Below are positions 1-12,073 of a stretch of DNA of 64,000 bases, piece by piece; the first letter of the stretch is position 1; each line of letters begins with the position of its first letter. This DNA is from Hydractinia symbiolongicarpus (Eukaryota; Cnidaria; Hydrozoa; Anthoathecata; Hydractiniidae): the NCBI RefSeq assembly GCF_029227915.1, contig NC_079876.1, positions 7,690,001 to 7,754,000 of the forward strand, written 5' to 3'. The position numbers and the translations under genes were made by a program. Below the pieces are notes generated by a model. That model searched no databases. It saw only the letters and a program-made list of their open reading frames with translations, and was not told the origin of the DNA.

Positions 1-1630
1 CGGGATTTCGTTTGCCGGCGATTAAACTTTTTTTATTCAGCGTCCCATCAAATATGAAAATATTTTTGAAAACTACAAGTCTCATGCGTTTAGTGGTAAA
101 AAAATAATATAAAAAATCGTTCGGGAAATTGGTTTACTCCCTGGGTACTTTCTTTGTATACTTTTGACTATACGGGTCGAGTCCAGGGTTTACGGGAAAT
201 GGCGGGTTTTCGTTTGCCGGCGATTAGAGTTCTTTTATTTAGTGTCTCATCAAAAATGAAAACATTTTTGAAAGCTACAAGTCTCGTGCGTTTTAGTGGT
301 GAAAAGATAATTTAAAAAATCGTTCTGGAAATGAGTTTACTCACAGGGTACTTCCTTTGTATACATTCGACTATACGGGCCAAGCCCGGGATTTACGGGA
401 AATCGCGGATTTTCGTTTGCCAGCGATTAAACTTCTTTTATTCAGCGTCCCATCAAATATGAAAATATTTTTGAAAACTACAAGTCTCATGCGTTTTAGT
501 GGTGAAAAAAAAAATTAAAAAATCGTTCGGGAAATAAGTTTACTCCCTGGGTACTTTCTTTGTATACATTCGACTATACGGGCCAAGCCCGGAATTTACG
601 GGAAATCGCGGGATTTCGTTTGCCGGCGATTAAACCTCTTTGATTAAGCGTCTCATCTAAAATGAAAACATTTTTGAAAACTACAAGTCTCATGCGTTTT
701 AGTGGTGAAAAAATAATTTAAAAAATCATTCGGGAAATGAATTTACTCCCTGGGTTCTTTCTTTGTATACTTTGGACTATACGGGCCCAGTCCGGGATTT
801 ACGGGAAATCGCGGATTTTCGTTTGAGGGCGATTAAACTTCTTTTATTCCGCGTCTCATCAAAAATGAAAACATTTTTGAAAACTACAAGTCTCATGCGT
901 TGTAGTGGTGAAAAAATAATTTAAAAAATCGTTCGCAAAATGAGTTTACTCCCTGGGTACTTTCTTTGTATACTTTTGACTATACGGGCCGAGTCCGGGG
1001 TTTACGGGAAATGGCGGGTTTTCGTTTGCCGGCGATTAAACTTCTTTTATTCAGAGTCTCATCAAAAATGAAAACATTTTGAAAACTACAAGTCTCATGC
1101 GTTTTAGTGGTGAAAAAATATTTTAAAAAATCGTTCGGGAAATGAGTTTACTCCCTGGGTACTTTCTTTGTATAATTTTGACTATACGGGCCGAGTCCGG
1201 GATTTACGGGAAGTCGCGGGTTTTCGTTTGCCGGCGTTTAAACTTCTTTTATTCAGCGTCTCATCAAAAATGAAAACATTTTTAAAAACTACAAGTCTCA
1301 TGGGCTTTAGTGGTGAAATAATAATTTAAAAATTCGTTCGGGAAATGAGTTTACACCCTGGGTACTTTCTTTGTGTACTTTTGACTATACGGGCCGAGTC
1401 CGGGATTTACCGGAAATCGCAGGTTTTCGTTTGCCGGCGATTAAACTTCTTTTATTCAGCGTCTCATCAAAAATGAAAACATTTTTAAAAACTACAAGTC
1501 TCATGGGCTTTAGTGGTGAAATAATAATTTAAAAAATCGTTCGGGAAATGAGTTTACACCCTGGGTACTTCCTTTGTGTACTTTTGACTATACGGGCCGA
1601 GTCTGGGATTTACGGGAAATCGCAGGTTTT

Positions 1631-3457
1631 CGGTTGCCGGCGATTAAACTTCTTTTATTCGGCGTCTCATCAAAAATAAAAACATTTTTGAAAACTACAA
1701 GTCTCATGCGTTTTAGTGGTGAAAAAATAATTTAAAAAATCGTTCGGAAAATGAGTTTACTCCCTGGGTACTTTCTTTGTATACTTTTGACTATACGGGC
1801 CAAGTCCGGGGTTTACGGGAAATGGCGGGTTTTCGTTTGCCGGCGATTAAACTTCTTTTATTCAGCGTCTCATCAAAAATGAAAACATTTTTGAAAACTA
1901 CAAGTCTCATGCGTTTTAGTGGTGAAAAAATAATTTAAAAAATCGTTCGGGAAATGAGTTTACTCCCTGGGTACTTTCTTTGTATACTTTTGATTATACG
2001 GGCCGAGTCCAGGGTTTACGGGAAATGGCGGGTTTTCGTTTGCCGGCGATTAAACTTCTTTTATTCAGCGTCTCATCAAAAATGAAAACATTTTTAAAAA
2101 CTACAAGTCTCATGGGCTTTAGTGGTGAAAAAAAAAATTAAAAAATCGTTCGAGAAATAAGTTTACTCCCTGGGTACTTTCTTTGTATACATTCGACTAT
2201 ACGGGCCAAGCCTGGGATTTACGGGAAATCGCGGGATTTCGTTTGCCGGCGATTAAACCTCTTTCATTAAGCGTCTCATCAAAAATGAAAACATTTTTGA
2301 AAACTACAAGTCTCATGCGTTTTAGTGGTGAAAAAATAATTTAAAAAATCGTTCGGGAAATGAGTTTACTCCCTGGGTACTTTCTTTGTATACTTTGGAC
2401 TATACGGGCCGAGTCCGGGATTTACGGGAAATCGCGGATTTTCGTTTGAGGGCGATTAAACTTCTTTTATTTTGCGTCTCATCAAAAATGAAAACATTTT
2501 TGAAAACTACAAGTCTCATGCGTTGTAGTGGTAAAAAAATAATTTAAAAAATCGTTCGGAAAATGAGTTTACTCCCTGGGTACTTTCTTTGTATACTTTT
2601 GACTATACGGGCCGAGTCCGGGGTTTACGGTAAATGGCGGGTTTTCGTTTGCCGGCGATTAAACTTCTTTTATTCAGAGTCTCATCAAAAATGAAAACAT
2701 TTTTGAAAACTACAAGTCTCATGCGTTTTAGTGGTGAAAAAATAATTTAAAAAATCGTTCGGGAAATGAGTTTACTCCCTGGGTACTTTCTTTGTATACT
2801 TTTGATTATACGGGCCGAGTCCAGGGTTTACGGGAAATGGCGGGTTTTCGTTTGCCGGCGATTAAACCTTTTTCATTAAGCGTCTCATCAAAAATGAAAA
2901 CATTTTTGAAAACTACAAGTCTCATGCGTTTTAGTGGTGAAAAAATAATTTAAAAAATCGTTCGGGAAATGAGTTTACTCCCTGGGTACTTTCTTTGTAT
3001 ACTTTGGACTATACGGGCCGAGTCCGGGATTTACGGGAAATCGCGGATTTTCGTTTGAGGGCGATTAAACTTCTTTTATTCCGCGTCTCATCAAAAATGA
3101 AAACATTTTTAAAAACTACAAGTCTCATGCGTTGTAGTGGTGAAAAAATAATTTAAAAAATCGTTCGGAAAATGAGTTTACTCCCTGGGTACTTTCTTTG
3201 TATACTTTTGACTATACGGGCCGAGTCCGGGATTTACGGGAAATGGCGGGTTTTCGTTTGCCGGCGATTAAACTACTTTTATTCAGCGTCTCATCAAAAA
3301 TGAAAACATTTTTAAAAACTACAAGTCTCATGGGCTTTAGTGGTGAAATAATAATTTAAAAAATCGTTCGGGAAATGAGTTTACACCCTGGGTACTTCCT
3401 TTGTGTACTTTTGACTATACGGGCCGAGTCCGGGATTTACGGGAAATCGCAGGTTTT
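1631..3457. repeat. 9-monomer HOR (1,827 bp), copy 1, nested in the 20-mer
   Basis: TTTTCGGTTGCCGG occurs here and again 1,827 bp later (c at 1631 and 3458), followed by the same succession of types: AAAAATAAAAAC, GCCAAGTCCGGGG, TTGATTATAC with TCCAGGG, ACATTCGAC, TTTGGAC with TTTGAGGGCG, GTTGTAGTGG. Further copies start at 5689 and 7516, and a partial one at 3458. The 20-mer is therefore a later duplication of a segment that already contained this 9-mer. Confidence 0.85.
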
Positions 3458-3775
3458 CGGTTGCCGGCGATTAAACTTCTTTTATTCGGCGTCTCATCAA
3501 AAATAAAAACATTTTTGAAAACTACAAGTCTCATGCGTTTTAGTGGTGAAAAAATAATTTAAAAAATCGTTCGGAAAATGAGTTTACTCCCTGGGTACTT
3601 TCTTTGTATACTTTTGACTATACGGGCCAAGTCCGGGGTTTACGGGAAATGGCGGGTTTTCGTTTGCCGGCGATTAAACTTCTTTTATTCAGCGTCTCAT
3701 CAAAAATGAAAACATTTTTGAAAACTACAAGTCTCATGCGTTTTAGTGGTGAAAAAATAATTTAAAAAATCGTTT
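3458..3775. repeat. 9-monomer HOR, partial copy (1.6 monomers)
   Basis: This matches 1631-1948 at a 1,827-bp offset and then stops: from 3773 the array changes to the GTTTTGGAATTG / ACTCACAGGG monomer type. It marks an old duplication border inside the 20-mer. Confidence 0.75.
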
Positions 3776-4058
3776 TGGAATTGAGTTTACTCACAGGGTA
3801 CTTTCTTTGTATACATTCGACTATACGGACCAAGCCCGGTATTTACGGGAAATCGCGGGTTTTCGTTTGCTGGCGATTAAACCACTTTCATTAAACGTCT
3901 TATCAAAAATGAAAACATTTCTGAACACTACAAGTCTCATGCGTTTTAGTGGTGAAAAAATAATTTAAAAAATCGTTTGGGAAATGAGTTTACTCACAGG
4001 GTACTTTCTTTGTATACATTTGACTATACGGGCCAAGCCCGGGATTTACGGGAAATCG

Positions 4059-7000
4059 CGGGATTTCGTTTGCCGGCGATTAAACTTTTTTTATTCAGCG
4101 TCCCATCAAATATGAAAATATTTTTGAAAACTACAAGTCTCATGCGTTTAGTGGTAAAAAAATAATATAAAAAATCGTTCGGGAAATTGGTTTACTCCCT
4201 GGGTACTTTCTTTGTATACTTTTGACTATACGGGTCGAGTCCAGGGTTTACGGGAAATGGCGGGTTTTCGTTTGCCGGCGATTAGAGTTCTTTTATTTAG
4301 TGTCTCATCAAAAATGAAAACATTTTTGAAAGCTACAAGTCTCGTGCGTTTTAGTGGTGAAAAGATAATTTAAAAAATCGTTCTGGAAATGAGTTTACTC
4401 ACAGGGTACTTCCTTTGTATACATTCGACTATACGGGCCAAGCCCGGGATTTACGGGAAATCGCGGATTTTCGTTTGCCAGCGATTAAACTTCTTTTATT
4501 CAGCGTCCCATCAAATATGAAAATATTTTTAAAAACTACAAGTCTCATGCGTTTTAGTGGTGAAAAAAAAAATTAAAAAATCGTTCGGGAAATAAGTTTA
4601 CTCCCTGGGTACTTTCTTTGTATACATTCGACTATACGGGCCAAGCCCGGAATTTACGGGAAATCGCGGGATTTCGTTTGCCGGCGATTAAACCTCTTTG
4701 ATTAAGCGTCTCATCTAAAATGAAAACATTTTTGAAAACTACAAGTCTCATGCGTTTTAGTGGTGAAAAAATAATTTAAAAAATCATTCGGGAAATGAAT
4801 TTACTCCCTGGGTTCTTTCTTTGTATACTTTGGACTATACGGGCCGAGTCCGGGATTTACGGGAAATCGCGGATTTTCGTTTGAGGGCGATTAAACTTCT
4901 TTTATTCCGCGTCTCATCAAAAATGAAAACATTTTTGAAAACTACAAGTCTCATGCGTTGTAGTGGTGAAAAAATAATTTAAAAAATCGTTCGCAAAATG
5001 AGTTTACTCCCTGGGTACTTTCTTTGTATACTTTTGACTATACGGGCCGAGTCCGGGGTTTACGGGAAATGGCGGGTTTTCGTTTGCCGGCGATTAAACT
5101 TCTTTTATTCAGAGTCTCATCAAAAATGAAAACATTTTGAAAACTACAAGTCTCATGCGTTTTAGTGGTGAAAAAATATTTTAAAAAATCGTTCGGGAAA
5201 TGAGTTTACTCCCTGGGTACTTTCTTTGTATAATTTTGACTATACGGGCCGAGTCCGGGATTTACGGGAAGTCGCGGGTTTTCGTTTGCCGGCGTTTAAA
5301 CTTCTTTTATTCAGCGTCTCATCAAAAATGAAAACATTTTTAAAAACTACAAGTCTCATGGGCTTTAGTGGTGAAATAATAATTTAAAAATTCGTTCGGG
5401 AAATGAGTTTACACCCTGGGTACTTTCTTTGTGTACTTTTGACTATACGGGCCGAGTCCGGGATTTACCGGAAATCGCAGGTTTTCGTTTGCCGGCGATT
5501 AAACTTCTTTTATTCAGCGTCTCATCAAAAATGAAAACATTTTTAAAAACTACAAGTCTCATGGGCTTTAGTGGTGAAATAATAATTTAAAAAATCGTTC
5601 GGGAAATGAGTTTACACCCTGGGTACTTCCTTTGTGTACTTTTGACTATACGGGCCGAGTCTGGGATTTACGGGAAATCGCAGGTTTTCGGTTGCCGGCG
5701 ATTAAACTTCTTTTATTCGGCGTCTCATCAAAAATAAAAACATTTTTGAAAACTACAAGTCTCATGCGTTTTAGTGGTGAAAAAATAATTTAAAAAATCG
5801 TTCGGAAAATGAGTTTACTCCCTGGGTACTTTCTTTGTATACTTTTGACTATACGGGCCAAGTCCGGGGTTTACGGGAAATGGCGGGTTTTCGTTTGCCG
5901 GCGATTAAACTTCTTTTATTCAGCGTCTCATCAAAAATGAAAACATTTTTGAAAACTACAAGTCTCTTGCGTTTTAGTGGTGAAAAAATAATTTAAAAAA
6001 TCGTTCGGGAAATGAGTTTACTCCCTGGGTACTTTCTTTGTATACTTTTGATTATACGGGCCGAGTCCAGGGTTTACGGGAAATGGCGGGTTTTCGTTTG
6101 CCGGCGATTAAACTTCTTTTATTCAGCGTCTCATCAAAAATGAAAACATTTTTAAAAACTACAAGTCTCATGGGCTTTAGTGGTGAAAAAAAAAATTAAA
6201 AAATCGTTCGAGAAATAAGTTTACTCCCTGGGTACTTTCTTTGTATACATTCGACTATACGGGCCAAGCCTGGGATTTACGGGAAATCGCGGGATTTCGT
6301 TTGCCGGCGATTAAACCTCTTTCATTAAGCGTCTCATCAAAAATGAAAACATTTTTGAAAACTACAAGTCTCATGCGTTTTAGTGGTGAAAAAATAATTT
6401 AAAAAATCGTTCGGGAAATGAGTTTACTCCCTGGGTACTTTCTTTGTATACTTTGGACTATACGGGCCGAGTCCGGGATTTACGGGAAATCGCGGATTTT
6501 CGTTTGAGGGCGATTAAACTTCTTTTATTTTGCGTCTCATCAAAAATGAAAACATTTTTGAAAACTACAAGTCTCATGCGTTGTAGTGGTAAAAAAATAA
6601 TTTAAAAAATCGTTCGGAAAATGAGTTTACTCCCTGGGTACTTTCTTTGTATACTTTTGACTATACGGGCCGAGTCCGGGGTTTACGGTAAATGGCGGGT
6701 TTTCGTTTGCCGGCGATTAAACTTCTTTTATTCAGAGTCTCATCAAAAATGAAAACATTTTTGAAAACTACAAGTCTCATGCGTTTTAGTGGTGAAAAAA
6801 TAATTTAAAAAATCGTTCGGGAAATGAGTTTACTCCCTGGGTACTTTCTTTGTATACTTTTGATTATACGGGCCGAGTCCAGGGTTTACGGGAAATGGCG
6901 GGTTTTCGTTTGCCGGCGATTAAACCTTTTTCATTAAGCGTCTCATCAAAAATGAAAACATTTTTGAAAACTACAAGTCTCATGCGTTTTAGTGGTGAAA

Positions 7001-7833
7001 AAATAATTTAAAAAATCGTTCGGGAAATGAGTTTACTCCCTGGGTACTTTCTTTGTATACTTTGGACTATACGGGCCGAGTCCGGGATTTACGGGAAATC
7101 GCGGATTTTCGTTTGAGGGCGATTAAACTTCTTTTATTCCGCGTCTCATCAAAAATGAAAACATTTTTGAAAACTACAAGTCTCATGCGTTGTAGTGGTG
7201 AAAAAATAATTTAAAAAATCGTTCGGAAAATGAGTTTACTCCCTGGGTACTTTCTTTGTATACTTTTGACTATACGGGCCGAGTCCGGGATTTACGGGAA
7301 ATGGCGGGTTTTCGTTTGCCGGCGATTAAACTACTTTTATTCAGCGTCTCATCAAAAATGAAAACATTTTTAAAAACTACAAGTCTCATGGGCTTTAGTG
7401 GTGAAATAATAATTTAAAAAATCGTTCGGGAAATGAGTTTACACCCTGGGTACTTCCTTTGTGTACTTTTGACTATACGGGCCGAGTCCGGGATTTACGG
7501 GAAATCGCAGGTTTTCGGTTGCCGGCGATTAAACTTCTTTTATTCGGCGTCTCATCAAAAATAAAAACATTTTTGAAAACTACAAGTCTCATGCGTTTTA
7601 GTGGTGAAAAAATAATTTAAAAAATCGTTCGGAAAATGGGTTTACTCCCTGGGTACTTTCTTTGTATACTTTTGACTATACGGGCCAAGTCCGGGGTTTA
7701 CGGGAAATGGCGGGTTTTCGTTTGCCGGCGATTAAACTTCTTTTATTCAGCGTCTCATCAAAAATGAAAACATTTTTGAAAACTACAAGTCTCATGCGTT
7801 TTAGTGGTGAAAAAATAATTTAAAAAATCGTTC
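4059..7833. repeat. 20-monomer HOR, copy 2, colinear to 7833
   Basis: This matches 1-3775 with only about five substitutions that I noticed (for example GGGCCCAG to GGGCCGAG near 4839, CTCATGC to CTCTTGC near 5967) and no net indel, so the copies are about 99.9% identical and very young. After 7833 the sequence continues as GTTCGGGAAATG, whereas copy 1 has GTTTTGGAATTG at 3773. From there it follows the 9-mer pattern instead of closing the 20-mer. Confidence 0.88.
5689..7515. repeat. 9-monomer HOR (1,827 bp), copy inside second 20-mer
   Basis: This corresponds to 1631-3457 at the 4,058-bp offset and is directly followed by another copy at 7516, so three successive registers of the same 9-mer can be compared. 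Confidence 0.85.
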
Positions 7834-9171
7834 GGGAAATGAGTTTACTCCCTGGGTACTTTCTTTGTATACTTTTGATTATACGGGCCGAGTCCAGGGT
7901 TTACGGGAAATGGCGGGTTTTCGTTTGCCGGCGATTAAACTTCTTTTATTCAGCGTCTCATCAAAAATGAAAACATTTTTAAAAACTACAAGTCTCATGG
8001 GCTTTAGTGGTGAAAAAAAAAATTAAAAAATCGTTCGAGAAATAAGTTTACTCCCTGGGTACTTTCTTTGTATACATTCGACTATACGGGCCAAGCCTGG
8101 GATTTACGGGAAATCGCGGGATTTCGTTTGCCGGCGATTAAACCTCTTTCATTAAGCGTCTCATCAAAAATGAAAACATTTTTGAAAACTACAAGTCTCA
8201 TGCGTTTTAGTGGTGAAAAAATAATTTAAAAAATCGTTCGGGAAATGAGTTTACTCCCTGGGTACTTTCTTTGTATACTTTGGACTATACGGGCCGAGTC
8301 CGGGATTTACGGGAAATCGCGGATTTTCGTTTGAGGGCGATTAAACTTCTTTTATTTTGCGTCTCATCAAAAATGAAAACATTTTTGAAAACTACAAGTC
8401 TCATGCGTTGTAGTGATAAAAAAATAATTTAAAAAATCGTTCGGAAAATGAGTTTACTCCCTGGGTACTTTCTTTGTATACTTTTGACTATACGGGCCGA
8501 GTCCGGGGTTTACGGTAAATGGCGGGTTTTCGTTTGCCGGCGATTAAACTTCTTTTATTCAGAGTCTCATCAAAAATGAAAACATTTTTGAAAACTACAA
8601 GTCTCATGCGTTTTAGTGGTGAAAAAATAATTTAAAAAATCGTTCGGGAAATGAGTTTACTCCCTGGGTACTTTCTTTGTATACTTTTGATTATACGGGC
8701 CGAGTCCAGGGTTTACGGGAAATGGCGGGTTTTCGTTTGCCGGCGATTAAACCTCTTTCATTAAGCGTCTCATCAAAAATGAAAACATTTTTGAAAACTA
8801 CAAGTCTCATGCGTTTTAGTGGTGAAAAAATAATTTAAAAAATCGTTCGGGAAATGAGTTTACTCCCTGGGTACTTTCTTTGTATACTTTGGACTATACG
8901 GGCCGAGTCCGGGATTTACGGGAAATCGCGGATTTTCGTTTGAGGGCGATTAAACTTCTTTTATTCCGCGTCTCATCAAAAATGAAAACATTTTTGAAAA
9001 CTACAAGTCTCATGCGTTGTAGTGGTGAAAAAATAATTTAAAAAATCGTTCGGAAAATGAGTTTACTCCCTGGGTAATTTCTTTGTATACTTTTGACTAT
9101 ACGGGCCGAGTCCGGGATTTACGGGAAATGGCGGGTTTTCGTTTGCCGGCGATTAAACTACTTTTATTCAG
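7516..9171. repeat. 9-monomer HOR, third copy, incomplete (8.2 monomers)
   Basis: This follows 5689-7344 at a 1,827-bp offset with a few substitutions (AGTGATAAA at 8413, CCTCTTTCA at 8751, GGGTAATTTC at 9075). It ends inside a monomer at ACTACTTTTATTCAG, where AGTCTC replaces the expected CGTCTC. The switch falls at a homologous position in the monomer, as expected for exchange between paralogous units. Confidence 0.82.
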
Positions 9172-9842
9172 AGTCTCATCAAAAATGAAAACATTTTGAA
9201 AACTACAAGTCTTATGCGTTTTAGTGGTGAAAAAATATTTTAAAAAATCGTTCGGGAAATGAGTTTACTCCCTGGGTACTTTCTTTGTATACTTTTGACT
9301 ATACGGGCCGAGTCCGGGGTTTACGGGAAATGGCGGGTTTTCGTTTGCCGGCGATTAAACTTCTTTTATTCAGAGTCTCATCAAAAATGAAAACAATTTG
9401 AAAACTACAAGTCTCATGCGTTTTAGTGGTGAAAAAATGTTTTAAAAAATCGTTCGGGAAATAAGTTTACTCCCTGGGTACTTTCTTTGTATACATTCGA
9501 CTATACGGGCCAAGCCTGGGATTTACGGGAAATCGCGGGATTTCGTTTGCCGGCGATTAAACCTCTTTCATTAAGCGTCTCATCAAAAATGAAAACATTT
9601 TTGAAAACTACAAGTCTCATGCGTTTTAGTGGTGAAAAAATAATTTAAAAAATCGTTCGGGAAATGAGTTTACTCCCTGGGTACTTTCTTTGTATACTTT
9701 GGACTATACGGGCCGAGTCCGGGATTTACGGGAAATCGCGGATTTTCGTTTGAGGGCGATTAAACTTCTTTTATTCCGCGTCTCATCAAAAATGAAAACA
9801 TTTTTGAAAACTACAAGTCTCATGCGTTGTAGTGGTAAAAAA
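9172..9842. repeat. Mosaic satellite stretch between HOR domains
   Basis: About 3.3 monomers. The first two are of the short CATTTTG type with GAAAAAATATTTT; the second carries AAAACAATTTG near 9391. From about 9460 the sequence resembles 8041 onward at a 1,419-bp offset (7 monomers minus 2 bp). No gene or foreign sequence is seen. Confidence 0.75.
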
Positions 9843-12073
9843 ATAATTTAAAAAATCGTTCGGAAAATGAGTTTACTCCCTGGGTACTTTCTTTGTATAC
9901 TTTTGACTATACGGGCCGAGTCCGGGGTTTACGGTAAATGGCGGGTTTTCGTTTGCCGGCAATTAAACTTCTTTTATTCAGAGTCTCATCAAAAATGAAA
10001 ACATTTTTGAAAACTACAAGTCTCATGCGTTTTAGTGGTGAAAAAATAATTTAAAAAATCGTTCGGGAAATGAGTTTACTCCCTGGGTACTTTCTTTGTA
10101 TACTTTTGATTATACGGGCCGAGTCCAGGGTTTACGGGAAATGGCGGGTTTTCGTTTGCCGGCGATTAAACTTCTTTTATTCAGCGTCTCATCAAAAATG
10201 AAAACATTTTTAAAAACCACAAGTCTCATGGGCTTTAGTGGTGAAATAATAATTTAAAAAATTGTTCGGGAAATGAGTTTACTCCCTGGGTACTTTCTTT
10301 GTATACTTTTGACTATACGGGCCAAGCCGGGATTTACGGGAAATCGCGGGTTTTCGTTTGCCGGCAATTAAACTTCTTTTATTCAGCGTCTCATAAAAAA
10401 TGAAAACATTTTTAGAAACTACAAGTCTTATGCGTTTTAGTGGTGAAAAAATAATTTAAAAAATCGTTCTGGAAATGAGTTTACTCACAGGGTACTTTCT
10501 TTGTATACTTTTGACTATACGGGCCAAGCCCGGGATTTACGGGAAAACGCGGGATTTCGTTTGCCGGCGATTAAACCTCTTTCATTAAGCGTCTCATCAA
10601 AAATGAAAACATTTTTGAAAACTACAAGTCTCATGCGTTTTAGTGGTGAAAAAATAATTTAAGAAATCGTTCGGTAAATGAGTTTACTCCCTGGGTACTT
10701 TCTTTGTATACTTTGGACTATACGGGCCGAGTCCGGGATTTACGGGAAATCGCGGATTTTCGTTTGAGGGCGATTAAACTTCTTTTAATCCGCGTCTCAT
10801 CAAAAATGAAAACATTTTTGAAAACTACAAGTCTCATGCGTTGTAGTTGTGAAAAAATAATTTAAAAAATCGTTCGGAAAATGAGTTTACTCCCTGGGTA
10901 CTTTCTTTGTATACTTTTGACTATACGGGCCGAGTCCGGGGTTTACGGGAAATGGCGGGTTTTCGTTTGCCGGCGATTAAACTTCTTTTATTCAGAGTCT
11001 CATCAAAAATGAAAACATTTTGAAAACTACAAATCTCATGCGTTTTAGTGGTGAAAAAATATTTTAAAAAATCGTTCGGGAAATGAGTTTACTCCCTGGG
11101 TACTCTCTTTGTATAATTTTGACTATACGGGCCGAGTCCGGGATTTACGGGAAGTCGCGGGTTTTCGTTTGCCGGCGTTTAAACTTCTTTTATTCAGCGT
11201 CTCATCAAAAATGAAAACATTTTTAAAAACTACAAGTCTCATGGGCTTTAGTGGTGAAATAATAATATAAAAAATCGTTCGGGAAATGAGTTTACACCCT
11301 GGGTACTTTCTTTGTGTACTTTTGACTATACCGGCCGAGTCCGGGATTTACGGGAAATCGCAGGTTTTCGTTTGCCGGCGATTAAACTTCTTTTATTCAG
11401 CGTCTAATCAAAAATGAAAACATTTTTAAAAACTACAAGTCTCATGGGCTTTATTGGTGAAATAATAATTTAAAAAATCGTTCGGGAAATGAGTTTACAC
11501 CCTGGGTACTTTCTTTGTGTACTTTTGACTATACGGGCCGAGTCCGGGATTTACGGGAAATCGCAGGTTTTCCTTTGCCGGCGATTAAACTTCTTTTATT
11601 CGGCGTCTCATCAAAAATAAAAACATTTTTGAAAACTACAAGTCTCATGCGTTTTAGTGGTGAAAAAATAATTTAAAAAATCGTTCGGAAAATGAGTTTA
11701 CTCCCTGGGTACTTTCTTTGTTTACTTTTGACTATACGGGCCAAGTCCGGGGTTTACGGGAAATGGCGGGTTTTCGTTTGCCGGCGATTAAACTTCTTTT
11801 ATTCAGCGTCTCATCAAAAATGAAAACATTTTTGAAAACTACAAGTCTCATGCGTTTTAGTGGTGAAAAAATAATTTAAAAAATCGTTCGGGAAATGAGT
11901 TTACTCCCTGGGTACTTTCTTTGTATACTTTTGATTATACGGGCCGAGTCCAGGGTTTACGGGAAATGGCGGGTTTTCGTTTGCCGGCGATTAAACTTCT
12001 TTTATTCAGCGTCTCATCAAAAATGAAAACATTTTTAAAAACTACAAGTCTCATGGGCTTTAGTGGTGAAATA
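9843..12073. repeat. 11-monomer HOR, copy 1 (2,231 bp)
   Basis: Private markers recur at an exact 2,231-bp offset: CCGGCAATTAAAC at 9957 and 12188, AATTGTTCGG at 10260 and 12491, TTCGGTAAATG at 10670 and 12901, TTTAATCCGCG near 10786 and 13017. The 202-bp GCCAAGCCGGG monomer, one C short, occurs in each copy. Confidence 0.88.

Larger units (their letters stand above)
1..4058. repeat. 20-monomer HOR, copy 1 (4,058 bp)
   Basis: Position 1 matches 4059 and the match is colinear with a constant 4,058-bp offset (1631 to 5689, 3458 to 7516). Distinctive markers in this unit include GGGAAATTGG at 122, GAAAGCTAC at 269, GTCCCATCAAATATG at 448, and the ACTCACAGGG monomers at 335 and about 3790. The left end of the unit is the window edge, so its true start may lie outside. 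The 9-mer described separately is nested inside it. Confidence 0.9.

Noticed and set aside
85-120. Telomeric or ribosomal repeat
   Set aside because: No short G-rich telomere repeat, and no recognisable rRNA or 5S gene or pol III box arrangement in the monomer.
366-379. CENP-B-box-like string TTCGACTATACGGG in ACATTCGAC monomers
   Set aside because: The canonical box needs TTCG and CGGG separated by seven bases with an A at the fifth; here the gap is six bases and the register is wrong. It occurs only in a subset of monomers, so I do not call it a CENP-B box.
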